From JAGVSR01 sp963825555 (GTDB taxonomy: Bacteria > Pseudomonadota > Alphaproteobacteria > Rhizobiales > Hyphomicrobiaceae): a stretch of 64,000 bases of DNA. The stretch covers positions 66,541-130,540 of the forward strand of contig CAWGTZ010000002.1 in the NCBI GenBank assembly GCA_963825555.1. The letters are read 5' to 3'. Positions 36,195-49,185 of the stretch are shown here, piece after piece. The notes under the pieces were generated by a model, which ran no database searches, was not told the DNA's origin, and was given only the letters and a program-made list of their open reading frames with translations. Position 1 is the stretch's first letter. Every line of letters begins with the position of its first letter. The translations under genes were made by a program, and so were the position numbers.

Positions 36195-37634
36195 TCAGCG
36201 CGGGAGGGTGGTCGTCCCCATCAGCGCCTTGTCGATGGCATGCGCCGCCTGACGGCCTTCACGGATGGCCCACACGACGAGGCTCTGGCCCCGGCGCACG
36301 TCGCCCGCGGCAAACAGCTTGTTATCCCCCGGGAGCTTGTAATCCTGCTCGCTGGCATCGAGCCCCTTGAAGCGGCCGCGGGGAACGACCTCGAGACCCA
36401 GCTCCTTCACGACGTCGTTCTCGATCGGCCCTGAGAAGCCCATTGCGAGCAGCACGAGGTCGGCATCGAACGCCCCCTCGCTGCCCGGGATCGGCTGCAT
36501 CTTATCGTCGACCCGCGTGTAGTGCAGCTTCGTCACCTTGCCGTTTTCGCCCTCAAAACCCGTGGTCGAGATGGAAAATTCCGTCTTGGCCCCTTCGGCC
36601 TGCGAAGTGGAGACGCGCAGCTTCATCGGCCAGTTCGGCCAGGAAAGCGACTTGTTCTCCTTCGCCGGCGGCTTCGGCATGATCTCCAGCTGCGTCACGC
36701 TCTTGGCGCCCTGACGGAACGAGGTGCCGATGCAGTCCGAACCCGTGTCGCCGCCACCGATCACGATGACATGCTTGTCCTTGGCCGAGATCTCTTGCGT
36801 GCCGGCCTTCTGCGGCTCACTGGCGACGCGGCGATTTTGCTGCGGCAGGAAATCCATGGCGTAGTGGATGCCCTCCAGCTGGCGGCCTGTCGACTTGGAG
36901 AAGAAGTCGAAAGGCTGCTCAGAGCCCAAGGCGAGCAGCACCGCGTCGTGCTTCTTCTCCAGATCCGCAGCCGGGATGTCCTTGCCGACCTGCACGCCGC
37001 AGTGGAACGTGACGCCCTCCGCTTCCATCTGCTTCACGCGACGCGCGATGACCTTCTTTTCCATCTTGAAGTCCGGAATACCGTAGACCATGAGGCCGCC
37101 GGGCCGCGGGCTCTTCTCATAGACGTGGACGTCGTGCCCCGCGCGCGCGAGCTGCTGGGCTGCAGCGAGCCCGGCCGGTCCCGATCCGACGATGGCGACC
37201 GACTTGCCGGTCTTTGTCTCCGGCGGCTCCGGTACGATCCAGCCCTCGTCCCACGCACGATCGGCAATCGTGCACTCGATCGTCTTTATCGCGACTGGCG
37301 TGTCGTCGATGTTGAGCGTGCAGGCCGCCTCGCACGGCGCCGGGCAGACGCGGCCCGTGACTTCGGGAAAGTTGTTGGTCGAATGCAGGTTGAGTGCCGC
37401 CTGCTTCCAGTTCCCGCGATAAACCAGATCGTTCCAGTCTGGGATCTGGTTGTTCACCGGGCAGCCCGTGTGACAGAACGGAATGCCGCAATCCATGCAG
37501 CGCGCCGCCTGCGTCTTCACCTCTCCCTCGGCCGGCGGCACGACGAACTCGTGCCAATGCTTTATGCGGCTCTCGACCGGCTCGTACGTGCGCTCGGTGC
37601 GTTCGAATTCAAGAAACCCTGTCGGCTTGCCCAT
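36195..37634 (-). CDS. gltD: Glutamate synthase (NADPH) small subunit
   Basis: 479-residue flavoprotein that passes electrons from NADPH to the large subunit. The N-terminal cysteines for the 4Fe-4S clusters are seen in RCMDCGIPFCHTGCPVNN and CPAPCEAACTLN. FAD binding is VAIVGSGPAGLAAAQQLA near 149 and NADPH binding is VIVIGGGDTGSDCIGTS near 291; the FAD C-terminal motif is LFAAGDVRRGQSLVV. It follows gltB by 62 bases on the same strand, forming the normal operon for ammonia assimilation with glutamine synthetase. Confidence 0.97.
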   Translation of the reverse strand: MGKPTGFLEFERTERTYEPVESRIKHWHEFVVPPAEGEVKTQAARCMDCGIPFCHTGCPVNNQIPDWNDLVYRGNWKQAALNLHSTNNFPEVTGRVCPAPCEAACTLNIDDTPVAIKTIECTIADRAWDEGWIVPEPPETKTGKSVAIVGSGPAGLAAAQQLARAGHDVHVYEKSPRPGGLMVYGIPDFKMEKKVIARRVKQMEAEGVTFHCGVQVGKDIPAADLEKKHDAVLLALGSEQPFDFFSKSTGRQLEGIHYAMDFLPQQNRRVASEPQKAGTQEISAKDKHVIVIGGGDTGSDCIGTSFRQGAKSVTQLEIMPKPPAKENKSLSWPNWPMKLRVSTSQAEGAKTEFSISTTGFEGENGKVTKLHYTRVDDKMQPIPGSEGAFDADLVLLAMGFSGPIENDVVKELGLEVVPRGRFKGLDASEQDYKLPGDNKLFAAGDVRRGQSLVVWAIREGRQAAHAIDKALMGTTTLPR

Positions 37635-37696
37635 TCTGCTTTTCCGTCTTCCTGTCCCGGCCGTCTTCGCTCAGGTGATGAGGGGTTATCCCGGCG

Positions 37697-42424
<4,728 letters not shown>

Positions 42425-43054
42425 CTCAAGTCCTCGGGTGTCAAAGTCGCAAATGGGCATTCGGGAGGAGCGGTTGGCAGTCTCGTCTCGGCGTGACGCC
42501 GGTGAGACCTTGAAGACCGTCCCCGGTCAGGGTGCGGAGGCGCTCGAAGCGCGCGCGCCCCGTTTTCGGGTACGTGCAGGATCGGGCGTCAGGGCACCGC
42601 GGGCAAGAGGGACCATTGCCAAATGAACCGTTGGAGCACTAAGCCCCCGGCATGACAATCCCACGTGGCGCGCGACGTGCAGCACCTGCTCTCTTCCCCC
42701 TGACGGCCTAAGCGGTCTGCGTAATCGCATCGCGCCGGACGAATTCCGTACTTGTAGCGAAAGAACGGCCTGCGAACCTGCCGTCAGATAAAGGACAGGA
42801 ATACTGACCTTTCGCGCGCCGAATTTTGCATCTTTTGGATGCGGAGACAAGACGGAATGGTACTTACTGGCCCACCAACGCGAATGGCGCCGCACCCGGA
42901 GGGGCACGGCGCCATCGCGGCGTCTTGCAGGTAGACGCCTCCGTGACCCGGCGGAGGGGAGCAACCGGTGGTCACGAGAGTTCGTTTGGAGAGCCGAGCG
43001 GGGCGGCGCGAGCGCTGCACAGGCCCAATGGCCGCCCCGACAGAACTTCAGGCG
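42425..43054. other. Gap upstream of gltB with a cluster of three hairpins
   Basis: No gene is supported. Three consecutive stems lie at 42884-42957: ATGGCGCCG/CGGCGCCAT (nine pairs), GGCGTCT/AGACGCC and CCTCCG/CGGAGG. On the minus strand they are 100-170 bases past hsp20 and about 460 bases before gltB, so they may terminate hsp20 transcription or belong to a structured RNA. No known riboswitch consensus is apparent. Confidence 0.45.
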
Positions 43055-43504
43055 TTAGGAGGTGTGCGCCTCGATCTGCCCGGCCACAGTCCCGATGGGA
43101 ATGCTGCGGGGCTTCAGGCGCTCGGGCACGTTGCGCACCAGATCGATGTCGAGCAGGCCGTCCTTCAGACGGGCGCCGCTGACCTCGACGTGGTCGGCAA
43201 GCTGGAACCGGCGCTCGAACGAGCGGGCAGCGATGCCGCGGTGAAGGTAATGACGCTCCGTCTGGTCGGGCTTCTTCTCGCCCTTCACAGTCAGGGTCTG
43301 CTCCTTGACCTCGATCTTGAGTTCGTCCTCGACGAAGCCCGCCAGCGCCATGGAAATACGGTACTGGTTCTCGCCGAGACGCTCAATGTTGTAGGGCGGA
43401 TAGGTGGCCTCCGGCTCCATGCCCGAGACGCTGTCGAGAAGCTGGGCGAGACGGTCGAAGCCGACGGTGGAACGATAAAGTGGGCTGAAATCGTAGTGTC
43501 GCAT
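43055..43504 (-). CDS. Small heat-shock protein Hsp20/IbpA family
   Basis: 149-residue alpha-crystallin-type holdase that binds unfolding proteins in the cytoplasm. The N-terminus MRHYDFSPLYRSTVGFDRLAQ is typical of rhizobial class A Hsp20. The crystallin domain runs from about 35 to 125 (YRISMALAGFVEDELKIEV, GIAARSFERRFQLADHVEVS, GLLDIDLVRNVPE), and the C-terminal I-x-I anchor is PRSIPIG. The start is fixed by a GGAGG site seven bases upstream. A heat-shock promoter and a leader able to hide that site lie upstream. Confidence 0.95.
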   Translation of the reverse strand: MRHYDFSPLYRSTVGFDRLAQLLDSVSGMEPEATYPPYNIERLGENQYRISMALAGFVEDELKIEVKEQTLTVKGEKKPDQTERHYLHRGIAARSFERRFQLADHVEVSGARLKDGLLDIDLVRNVPERLKPRSIPIGTVAGQIEAHTS

Positions 43505-43627
43505 GACATATCCTCCATCAGAAGCGACATGTGATTCGGCTCTCCCGCCAAGGGACGAGCCGGTGGTAAGGTGCCCGCCATCATGGCCGGACAACACTGA
43601 TTTAGGACGCAACGCCCCGTCTTCAAG
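43505..43627 (-). promoter_or_regulatory. Sigma-32-like promoter and ROSE-type leader of hsp20
   Basis: On the minus strand CTTGAA (43627-43622) and CCTAAAT (43606-43600) with a 15-base spacer resemble an RpoH promoter. The predicted leader is about 88 bases. Its end contains TCGCTTCTGATGGAGGATAT: CTTCT can pair with the GGAGG ribosome site across a GAT loop, matching the U(U/C)GCU...GGAGGA layout of ROSE RNA thermometers that control rhizobial Hsp20 genes. Seen: the motifs; inferred: thermometer function. Confidence 0.45.
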
Positions 43628-43723
43628 GGCGGGCCAGGCCAAGCGCCTTTCTCGACACGCCGCGAACGTGGTAAAGAGCTGAAGGCCGCGACCAATTCGC
43701 CAAACGATGGGCCTTAAATCCTG

Positions 43724-44683
43724 ATGCAGCTCGTCTCCATCGCTCGCAATCCGGTACCGACGGGCGCCGTCGTCGGCATGATGACGGCGGCTGACGGTAA
43801 ATCGTTGCGCTATGCCCGCTGGGAAGCGACGCGAGGGCCGCGCCGGGGAACCGTCTGCCTGTTTCCGGGGCGTGGCGAGTTCATCGAAAAGTACTTCGAG
43901 GTGGTGGCGGAGTTGCGCCGCCGCGGGTTCGCCGTCGCCGCCCTCGACTGGCGCGGCCAGGGCGGCTCGGTCCGGGAACTCGACAATCCGCGCAAGGGAC
44001 ACATTTCGGACTTCGCCGTGTTCGACCGGGAACTTCGGCAGTTCATGCTGGAGATCGTTCTGCCCGACTGTCCGCCCCCATATGTGGCCATGGCCCACTC
44101 GATGGGCGGGGCAATCCTCCTGCGTAATGCAATCGTCCCCGGATCGTGGTTCGACCGGATGGTGCTCACCGCCCCCATGATCGCCTTTTCGGATGAGAAA
44201 ATGAGCCATCCACAGGCCCTCGTTCGCGCTTATGCCGAGACGGCGTGCCTTATGGGCCTGTCGCGCTCGTTCATCCCGGGCGGCTATGAGAAAATGCCGG
44301 ATCTCAAGCGGTTCGAGAACAACCAGCTCACGTCGGACAGGGAACGCTGGCAGCGCGCCACGGGCGTGCTTGAGGTTGCTCCGCAGCTAGAGCTTGGCTC
44401 CCCGACCGTGGGTTGGCTGCGAGCCGCCTTGCGGGCGATGTCCGACTTGCAGGCGCCGGATTATGCCGCGCGGGTTCAAGTCCCGATGCTGGTCTTCGCA
44501 GCCGGCGCCGACCGGATCGTCTCGTCGCGTGCGGTCGAAGACTTCGCCGTGCGGCTGAAGCTCGGGGCGCTCGTGCGCCTGCCGGGATCGCTGCACGAGA
44601 TCCTGCAGGAGAACGACCCCATCCGGCTGCGTTTCTGGGCGGCGTTCGATGCTTATATGGGTGTGCAGCAGGCCGCCGCCTGA
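43724..44683 (+). CDS. Alpha/beta hydrolase, lysophospholipase-like
   Basis: 319-residue serine hydrolase of the monoglyceride lipase/PldB type. The nucleophile elbow is AHSMGG near residue 126, the acid is Asp in FAAGADRIV near 262, and the base is His in GSLHEIL near 290; the oxyanion region is LFPGRGEFIEKYF. No signal peptide, so probably cytoplasmic. It is divergent from hsp20 and convergent with the phosphatase gene, whose end is 15 bases away. The exact lipid substrate is unknown. Confidence 0.9.
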   Translation: MQLVSIARNPVPTGAVVGMMTAADGKSLRYARWEATRGPRRGTVCLFPGRGEFIEKYFEVVAELRRRGFAVAALDWRGQGGSVRELDNPRKGHISDFAVFDRELRQFMLEIVLPDCPPPYVAMAHSMGGAILLRNAIVPGSWFDRMVLTAPMIAFSDEKMSHPQALVRAYAETACLMGLSRSFIPGGYEKMPDLKRFENNQLTSDRERWQRATGVLEVAPQLELGSPTVGWLRAALRAMSDLQAPDYAARVQVPMLVFAAGADRIVSSRAVEDFAVRLKLGALVRLPGSLHEILQENDPIRLRFWAAFDAYMGVQQAAA

Positions 44684-44698
44684 GCCGGCGCTCCCGGT

Positions 44699-45505
44699 TC
44701 AGCCGGCCAGAACCTTCAGAATTTCGCCGTGCAGCTGCCGGTCACCACAGGCCAGAATGCGTCCGCCGCCCGCCGCCGGACCGCCATTCCAGTCGGTGAC
44801 GCGCCCGCCTGCCGCCTCGATGATGGGGATCAGCGCGACGATATCGTAGGGCTTGAGCCCGCATTCCACGATCACGTCCACGAAGCCAGAAGCGAGCAGC
44901 GCGTAGGCATAGCAGTCGCCGCCGTAGCGGATCATGCGGACCTTTGATTTCAGATTTTCGAATCCGTCCAGCTCCGCACCCGCGCCGAAAAGCGCCGGGT
45001 CGGTGGTCATGAGTACGGCATCGGACATGCGCGGACACGGCCGCGTATTAAGCCGCTGCGGTTCGCCGTCGCCGCGGCGGGAAAAACTCGCCGTCCCGTC
45101 CGACCAAAAGCGCTCGCCCGTGAAGGGCTGCTCCATCACGCCGATGATCGGCTCCGCGCCGTCCTTGAAACCGATGAGGGTGCCCCACATCGGCGAGCCC
45201 GTAATGAAGGCTCGCGTTCCGTCGATGGGATCGACGACCCAGCGATAGCGCGCATCGGGGCGGTGGGTCCCGAACTCCTCGCCTTCCAGCCCGTGATCTG
45301 GGAAGACCTCCGCCAGATGAGCCGAGATCGCCTCCTCCGCCGCCCGGTCTGCGGCCGTCACCGGATCAAATCCGCCGTTGCTGTCTTTGTTGTCGACCGA
45401 CAGGGGCACGCGGAAGAAAGGCAGGGTGGCCGCCGAAGCGCGGTCTGCCAGCGCGTGCGCGCAAGCCAAAAAGGCGGACACGGAGAGAGCGTCTTTGGAC
45501 GGCAC
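44699..45505 (-). CDS. hisN: Inositol-monophosphatase-family enzyme, probably histidinol-phosphatase HisN
   Basis: 268-residue Mg/Li-sensitive phosphatase. Metal-binding motifs are complete: GLEGEEFG near 72, WVVDPIDGTRAFI near 89 (D-P-I-D-G-T) and the C-terminal PYDIVALIPIIEAAGG near 218. The latter, with Ile-Val in place of the W-D-x-A-A pattern, fits the HisN branch, which dephosphorylates histidinol phosphate. A SuhB or general inositol phosphatase role remains possible. In alphaproteobacteria the suhB/MmgR sRNA family is named for its place beside a gene of this family, and two such sRNAs lie immediately upstream here. Confidence 0.87.
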   Translation of the reverse strand: MPSKDALSVSAFLACAHALADRASAATLPFFRVPLSVDNKDSNGGFDPVTAADRAAEEAISAHLAEVFPDHGLEGEEFGTHRPDARYRWVVDPIDGTRAFITGSPMWGTLIGFKDGAEPIIGVMEQPFTGERFWSDGTASFSRRGDGEPQRLNTRPCPRMSDAVLMTTDPALFGAGAELDGFENLKSKVRMIRYGGDCYAYALLASGFVDVIVECGLKPYDIVALIPIIEAAGGRVTDWNGGPAAGGGRILACGDRQLHGEILKVLAG

Positions 45506-45723
45506 GCGGGCATCCTCAAGAAAACGTGATCGGCTAAACGGACTTTTCCGGCACCATGATCGCCTAGAGGGCGAAACTCAACCCTCTCAAATCGCATGGA
45601 GAATTTCTTGACTGTGGTTCACAGGCCCCGCATCCACGGGAATATGCTCCAAAAGTTCCCGGTTACGTTGATGGTCCGCGCAAACACAGGCATCGTTGTT
45701 GTCGTGAAAGGTCGGTTGCACTT

Positions 45724-45798
45724 CCGGCCCTTCACTGCCCATTCTGGGCGTTTCCTCCCTAGACTTGGGCCGTTCGTACGCACGAACGGCCCCTCTTT
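45724..45798 (+). ncRNA. suhB/MmgR (alpha-r14) family small RNA, copy 1
   Basis: Recognised by layout and motif: a short hairpin GCCC-ATTCT-GGGC (45737-45749), the single-stranded core TTTCCTCCCT (45751-45760) characteristic of this Rhizobiales sRNA family, then a terminator stem of 11 pairs, GGGCCGTTCGT/ACGAACGGCCC (45767-45792), and CTCTTT. The 5' end is an estimate from the family's length of about 77 bases. The family includes S. meliloti MmgR, which limits polyhydroxybutyrate; the CU-rich core is expected to target ribosome sites. Confidence 0.75.
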
Positions 45799-45982
45799 AT
45801 GCGGCAATGCAGCAACATTTGTCGCACCCGGACTAAAGTGCGGGCGCTGAATTTATTAATATAAATCAACCCCTTGAAACTTCGCAAACGACGAGACCTT
45901 CGTCTTTGGCGTAGCAGATCTGCGTTTTTCGCAGTTGCGGTTTTTGCACCGCACCATTAATTTGAACTCATGCAATGGCGAG

Positions 45983-46059
45983 TTCGCTCGTCCTCTTGCA
46001 GCCCTCTCGGGCGTTTCCTCCCTAGACTTGGGCCATCCTCACCAGGATGGCCCATTTTT
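45983..46059 (+). ncRNA. suhB/MmgR (alpha-r14) family small RNA, copy 2
   Basis: Second copy 263 bases downstream and in the same orientation. It repeats the core exactly, GTTTCCTCCCTAGACTTGGG, while both stems change with compensation: GCCC-TCTC-GGGC (46001-46012) and GGGCCATCCT/AGGATGGCCC (46030-46053), followed by ATTTTT. Covariation between copies supports a functional RNA. The 5' end is estimated. It ends 72 bases before the stop codon of the amidohydrolase gene read from the other strand. Confidence 0.78.
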
Positions 46060-46131
46060 CCTTTTGGGACTGAACTCGCGAAAGGCGCCGGTGGGAAGAA
46101 TGGCCGGCAGCACCAAGTAGATCTCTGAACC

Positions 46132-47031
46132 CTACTCGGCCGCGCTGCGCTGTTCCATGAGCTGCGGCACCTCATAGAAGATCCGCTGCGCCAGCCCCAC
46201 CAGATTGCGCTCAAGAGAATCAAAACCGCTCGTCTTCGTCAGTGTCTGCTCATTCATATAGAGCCCGCGGTTGATCTCGAGCTGCACGGCGTGCACGCCG
46301 CGCAACGGCCGCCCGTAATGCTCTGTGATGAAGCCGCCCGCATAGGGCCGATTGAGCTGCACATCGTAACCGAAGGAAGTGATGGCGGTGCGCAGCAAGC
46401 GCGTCAGCTTCAAATCGCACGATGTTCCAAACCGGTCGCCGATGACGAAATCGGGACGCGCGGTCGGCGCCCGCGCGACATGGGCGGACGGCATCGAATG
46501 GCAGTCGATGAGAACGGCATAGCCAAACCGTCGCCGGGCCCGCTCCAGAAGGCTTTTCAGCGACTCGTGAAAGGGGCGGTGCAGCAGTTCGATGCGCTTC
46601 AGCGCATCACTCAGCGCGAGCGGTGCGCCATAGATCTCCTCGCCATCCGCCACGATGCGGGCAATCGTGCCGAGCCCTCCCGCCACGCGAATGGAACGCG
46701 CGTTGGCCCAATCCGGCAGAACTTCGACGAATAGCTCAGGATCGAGCTCAAAGGGCTCGCGATTGGCGTCGAGGTAGGCCCGCGGAAAACGCGCGGCGAT
46801 GAACGTCGCACCGTGCGATGCCGGTCCTGCAAAGAGCTCGTCGACGAAACAGTCTTCCGAACGCCGCAGCGCCAACGGATCGAGCCGGGAACTCTCCAGA
46901 AAACGGCGCGGATAAATCCGCCCCGAGTGCGGCGAGCAGAACACGAATGGCGTCGGCGCACCCGATGGCTCGCGCACTTCGAAAGGCGGCGACAGCTCCG
47001 CGATGATGGATTGCTCTTCTGTGAGCGACAT
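46132..47031 (-). CDS. N-formylglutamate amidohydrolase family protein
   Basis: 299-residue zinc-dependent hydrolase family (HutG-like). Recognised from FVFCSPHSGRIYPRRFL near 27, SEDCFVDELF near 56, VLIDCHSMPS near 157, and RPYAGGFITEHYG plus VQLEINRGLYM near the C-terminus; the His/Glu residues are candidate metal and catalytic groups. The ATG after GAGGAAGAAAG is chosen; a frame starting 46 residues earlier lacks homology. No histidine-utilisation genes are nearby, so a role in histidine breakdown is doubtful. It is divergent from cpdR. A second family member lies near 53 kb. Confidence 0.88.
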   Translation of the reverse strand: MSLTEEQSIIAELSPPFEVREPSGAPTPFVFCSPHSGRIYPRRFLESSRLDPLALRRSEDCFVDELFAGPASHGATFIAARFPRAYLDANREPFELDPELFVEVLPDWANARSIRVAGGLGTIARIVADGEEIYGAPLALSDALKRIELLHRPFHESLKSLLERARRRFGYAVLIDCHSMPSAHVARAPTARPDFVIGDRFGTSCDLKLTRLLRTAITSFGYDVQLNRPYAGGFITEHYGRPLRGVHAVQLEINRGLYMNEQTLTKTSGFDSLERNLVGLAQRIFYEVPQLMEQRSAAE

Positions 47032-47368
47032 CAAATGGTCTTTCTTCCTCCTCGGGGCAGAACGTTCCCCGGCGGCCAGAAATCGACTAGGTCTGGGGCG
47101 TGTCTCAAGCCTGTTGCCCTGCACAATGGGCTCGGCAGCACTGTGCCAACCCGCGCTCCCCATGTCCACGCCTACCTGCCATTCGCCAACATGCTAGCGC
47201 AGGCTTGGGTAATCGGGTTCGTTGTCGTATGGAAGGCTCTCGCCTTCGTTGTAACCAGGCCAATTGAGAAACCTTCATTCAACGTTTACCAAAGTGCCGT
47301 CAGATTCGGCTGGCAACAGTCGGCTTCTCAGCTAAATTGGCTCCAGTTCTCTGCGGTTCCCGAGCATC

Positions 47369-47755
47369 ATGTCCATCAGTCCCTCCCGCGTCCCCGTGCA
47401 TCGTATCCTCCTGGCAGAGGACGATGATTCCATGCGGGCTTTCCTTGAGCGCGCGCTGACGCGGGCCGGCTATGACGTCATCGCATATCCCAACGGGGCC
47501 GAAGCCCTGGAGCGTCTGGAGCGTGAGCCGTTCACGCTGCTGCTGACCGATATCGTGATGCCGCGCATGGACGGCATCGAACTCGCCCGCCGCGCCAGTG
47601 AGATCGACCCGGATCTCAAGATCATGTTCATCACCGGCTTTGCCGCGGTGGTGCTCAACAGCGAGATCCAGGGACCCAAGGACGCCCGCGTCCTCTCAAA
47701 ACCGTTTCATCTCAAAGACCTGGTCCGTGAGGTCGAGCGCATTCTGGCGGACTGA
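47369..47755 (+). CDS. cpdR: Single-domain response regulator CpdR
   Basis: 128-residue receiver-only protein. Unphosphorylated CpdR primes ClpXP for degrading cell-cycle proteins such as CtrA; phosphorylation through the CckA-ChpT relay turns it off. Seen: acidic pocket AEDDDSM, phospho-Asp near 61 in LLLTDIVMPRMDGIELARRA, and the family-specific FITGFAAVVLNSE and VLSKPFHLKDLVREVE. There is a leader of ten residues before HRILLAEDD, where most homologues begin. Its 337-base upstream gap must hold the promoters of both divergent genes; I see no other gene in it. Confidence 0.93.
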   Translation: MSISPSRVPVHRILLAEDDDSMRAFLERALTRAGYDVIAYPNGAEALERLEREPFTLLLTDIVMPRMDGIELARRASEIDPDLKIMFITGFAAVVLNSEIQGPKDARVLSKPFHLKDLVREVERILAD

Positions 47756-47860
47756 ACCGTCCACTTGCGACGCTTCCGACAGGGCTGAAGCGCCCGCTTG
47801 CTTCAGGTCCGCAATGCCGATATATGGGGCCTCCGCGTTCGACCCGGCGCGGCCTTTTAA

Positions 47861-47935
47861 GGGCACTTAGCTCAGCGGTAGAGCACTTCCTTGACATGGA
47901 AGGGGTCAGAGGTTCGATCCCTCTAGTGCCCACCA
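47861..47935 (+). tRNA. tRNA-Val (GAC)
   Basis: Full cloverleaf: acceptor GGGCACT/AGTGCCC, D stem GCTC/GAGC, anticodon stem CTTCC/GGAAG with loop TTGACAT (anticodon GAC), T arm AGAGG-TTCGATC-CCTCT, discriminator A and an encoded CCA. Confidence 0.96.
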
Positions 47936-48188
47936 TCCCGCCTCTTCCACTCCATAGCCTGCGGCAATCTGCGGCGATCAGGCCGTTAATGCCGATCCCG
48001 CATTATCTTAACTTCAGACCCCTACAATTCGTGGGGCTGGGTCACGGCTCGTTGTTGACAGGCCGCCCGCCCGCGAATAGGTTCCCCGAACTTTTCCAGC
48101 GCCTGATGGTGTGCGCGGTCCAAGCCGGGGTTCCGGCCTTGGACATGCTGGGCATTCCACCGGGCTCCCTTCACGAGTGGTCATCGCC

Positions 48189-48314
48189 ATGAAAGTCCGT
48201 AACTCTCTGAAGTCCCTTCGCGCGCGCCATCGCGACAATCGGATCGTGCGCCGCAAGGGCCGCGTCTATGTCATCAACAAGACGCAGCGCCGCTTCAAGG
48301 CCCGCCAGGGCTGA
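48189..48314 (+). CDS. rpmJ: 50S ribosomal protein L36
   Basis: 41 residues, basic, MKVRNSLKSLRARHRDNR followed by IVRRKGRVYVINKTQRRFKARQG. It is the C-minus paralogue type: the zinc-binding cysteines and histidine of classical L36 are absent, as is usual in Hyphomicrobiales, where the gene stands apart from the ribosomal operons. The start is set by family length; a longer frame exists upstream. A GC-rich stem without a T tail follows at 48341-48370. Confidence 0.95.
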   Translation: MKVRNSLKSLRARHRDNRIVRRKGRVYVINKTQRRFKARQG

Positions 48315-48419
48315 GGCATCCAAGCTTACCGTATTTCCGGCGGCCCCTGAAGCTGACGCTTCGGGGGCCGCTGCTCGTTGCGCCGTGCTTTGACCGGCGC
48401 CTGCCGGCGGCATAGACTA

Positions 48420-49076
48420 ATGAGCATGCATGTCCGTCTTCCTCATAACGTAGCCCGCCTCACCGCAGGTGCTGCCCTGACCTTGTTGATCCCGTCGATG
48501 GCGATCGCCGGTGAGACGGCGCCCAGCGCGCCGATGCCGTCGGATCCGAACCGGGCCGGGAGCGCCGTCGAGAAGCCCACCGTCGCGCCCAGCCGCACCG
48601 AGACGCTGCAGAAGCTCTATGCCGATCTCGCGAACGCCAAGGATCCGGCCGCTGCCGAACCGATCGTCCGCGCCATCCAGGAGCTTTGGGTTCAGTCCGA
48701 CAGTCCCACCGCTACGCTGCTGCTCCAACGCGCACTCGCCGCCGCACAGGAGAAAAACTACGAGCAGGCTTTGCGGTTCCTGGATTATCTCACGGGGCTC
48801 TATCCCGACTGGGCAGAGGGCTTCAATCGCCGCGCCTATCTTTATGTCGTCCGCCTCGACTATGCCCGCGCTCTCGGCGATCTGAGGCGCGTTCTGGCCC
48901 TCGACCCGGGCAATTTCCGCGCCCTCGAAGGACTGGTTCAGGTGCTCAGAACCATGGGGCAGGATAAGGCCGCCCTCGACGTGGTGCGCGAACTCATCAA
49001 GGCTCACCCGAACTCCCCAGGCGCTCAGGAGGCTCTGAAGGAACTGGAGCGCGCGGTCGACGGTCAGGGCATCTGA
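48420..49076 (+). CDS. Secreted TPR protein
   Basis: 218-residue periplasmic protein of unknown role. A signal peptide ends at about residue 28 (IPSMAIAGE). After a Pro/Ser linker, tetratricopeptide-like helices occupy about 60-215, for example EKNYEQALRFLDYLTGLYPDWAEGFNRRAYL and ALGDLRRVLALDPGNFRALEGL. The rpmJ-TPR-pyk order is conserved in Hyphomicrobiales. The first of two Met (MSMHV) is used; the second is three residues on. Confidence 0.85.
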   Translation: MSMHVRLPHNVARLTAGAALTLLIPSMAIAGETAPSAPMPSDPNRAGSAVEKPTVAPSRTETLQKLYADLANAKDPAAAEPIVRAIQELWVQSDSPTATLLLQRALAAAQEKNYEQALRFLDYLTGLYPDWAEGFNRRAYLYVVRLDYARALGDLRRVLALDPGNFRALEGLVQVLRTMGQDKAALDVVRELIKAHPNSPGAQEALKELERAVDGQGI

Positions 49077-49131
49077 TCGCACCAAACCTCTCGGTCGGAT
49101 CTGACCGCATGCCATCCGCTGCAGCACGAAC

Positions 49132-49170
49132 AAACCGGCCGGGACAGCTTGACCCGCCGGTTTGCCTCTT
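49132..49170 (+). terminator. Terminator of the TPR gene
   Basis: AAACCGGC pairs with GCCGGTTT, extended by GGG/CCC, followed by GCCTCTTT, about 55 bases past the stop codon. Confidence 0.65.
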
Positions 49171-49185
49171 TGCCCTCGCTTGCCG

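Noticed and set aside
42784..43020. Small Cys-containing minus-strand frame in the hsp20-gltB gap
   Set aside because: No ribosome site or homology; it overlaps the hairpin cluster.
47861..48188. tRNA-Val as an integration site
   Set aside because: No integrase, no repeat of the tRNA end, and core genes follow on both sides.
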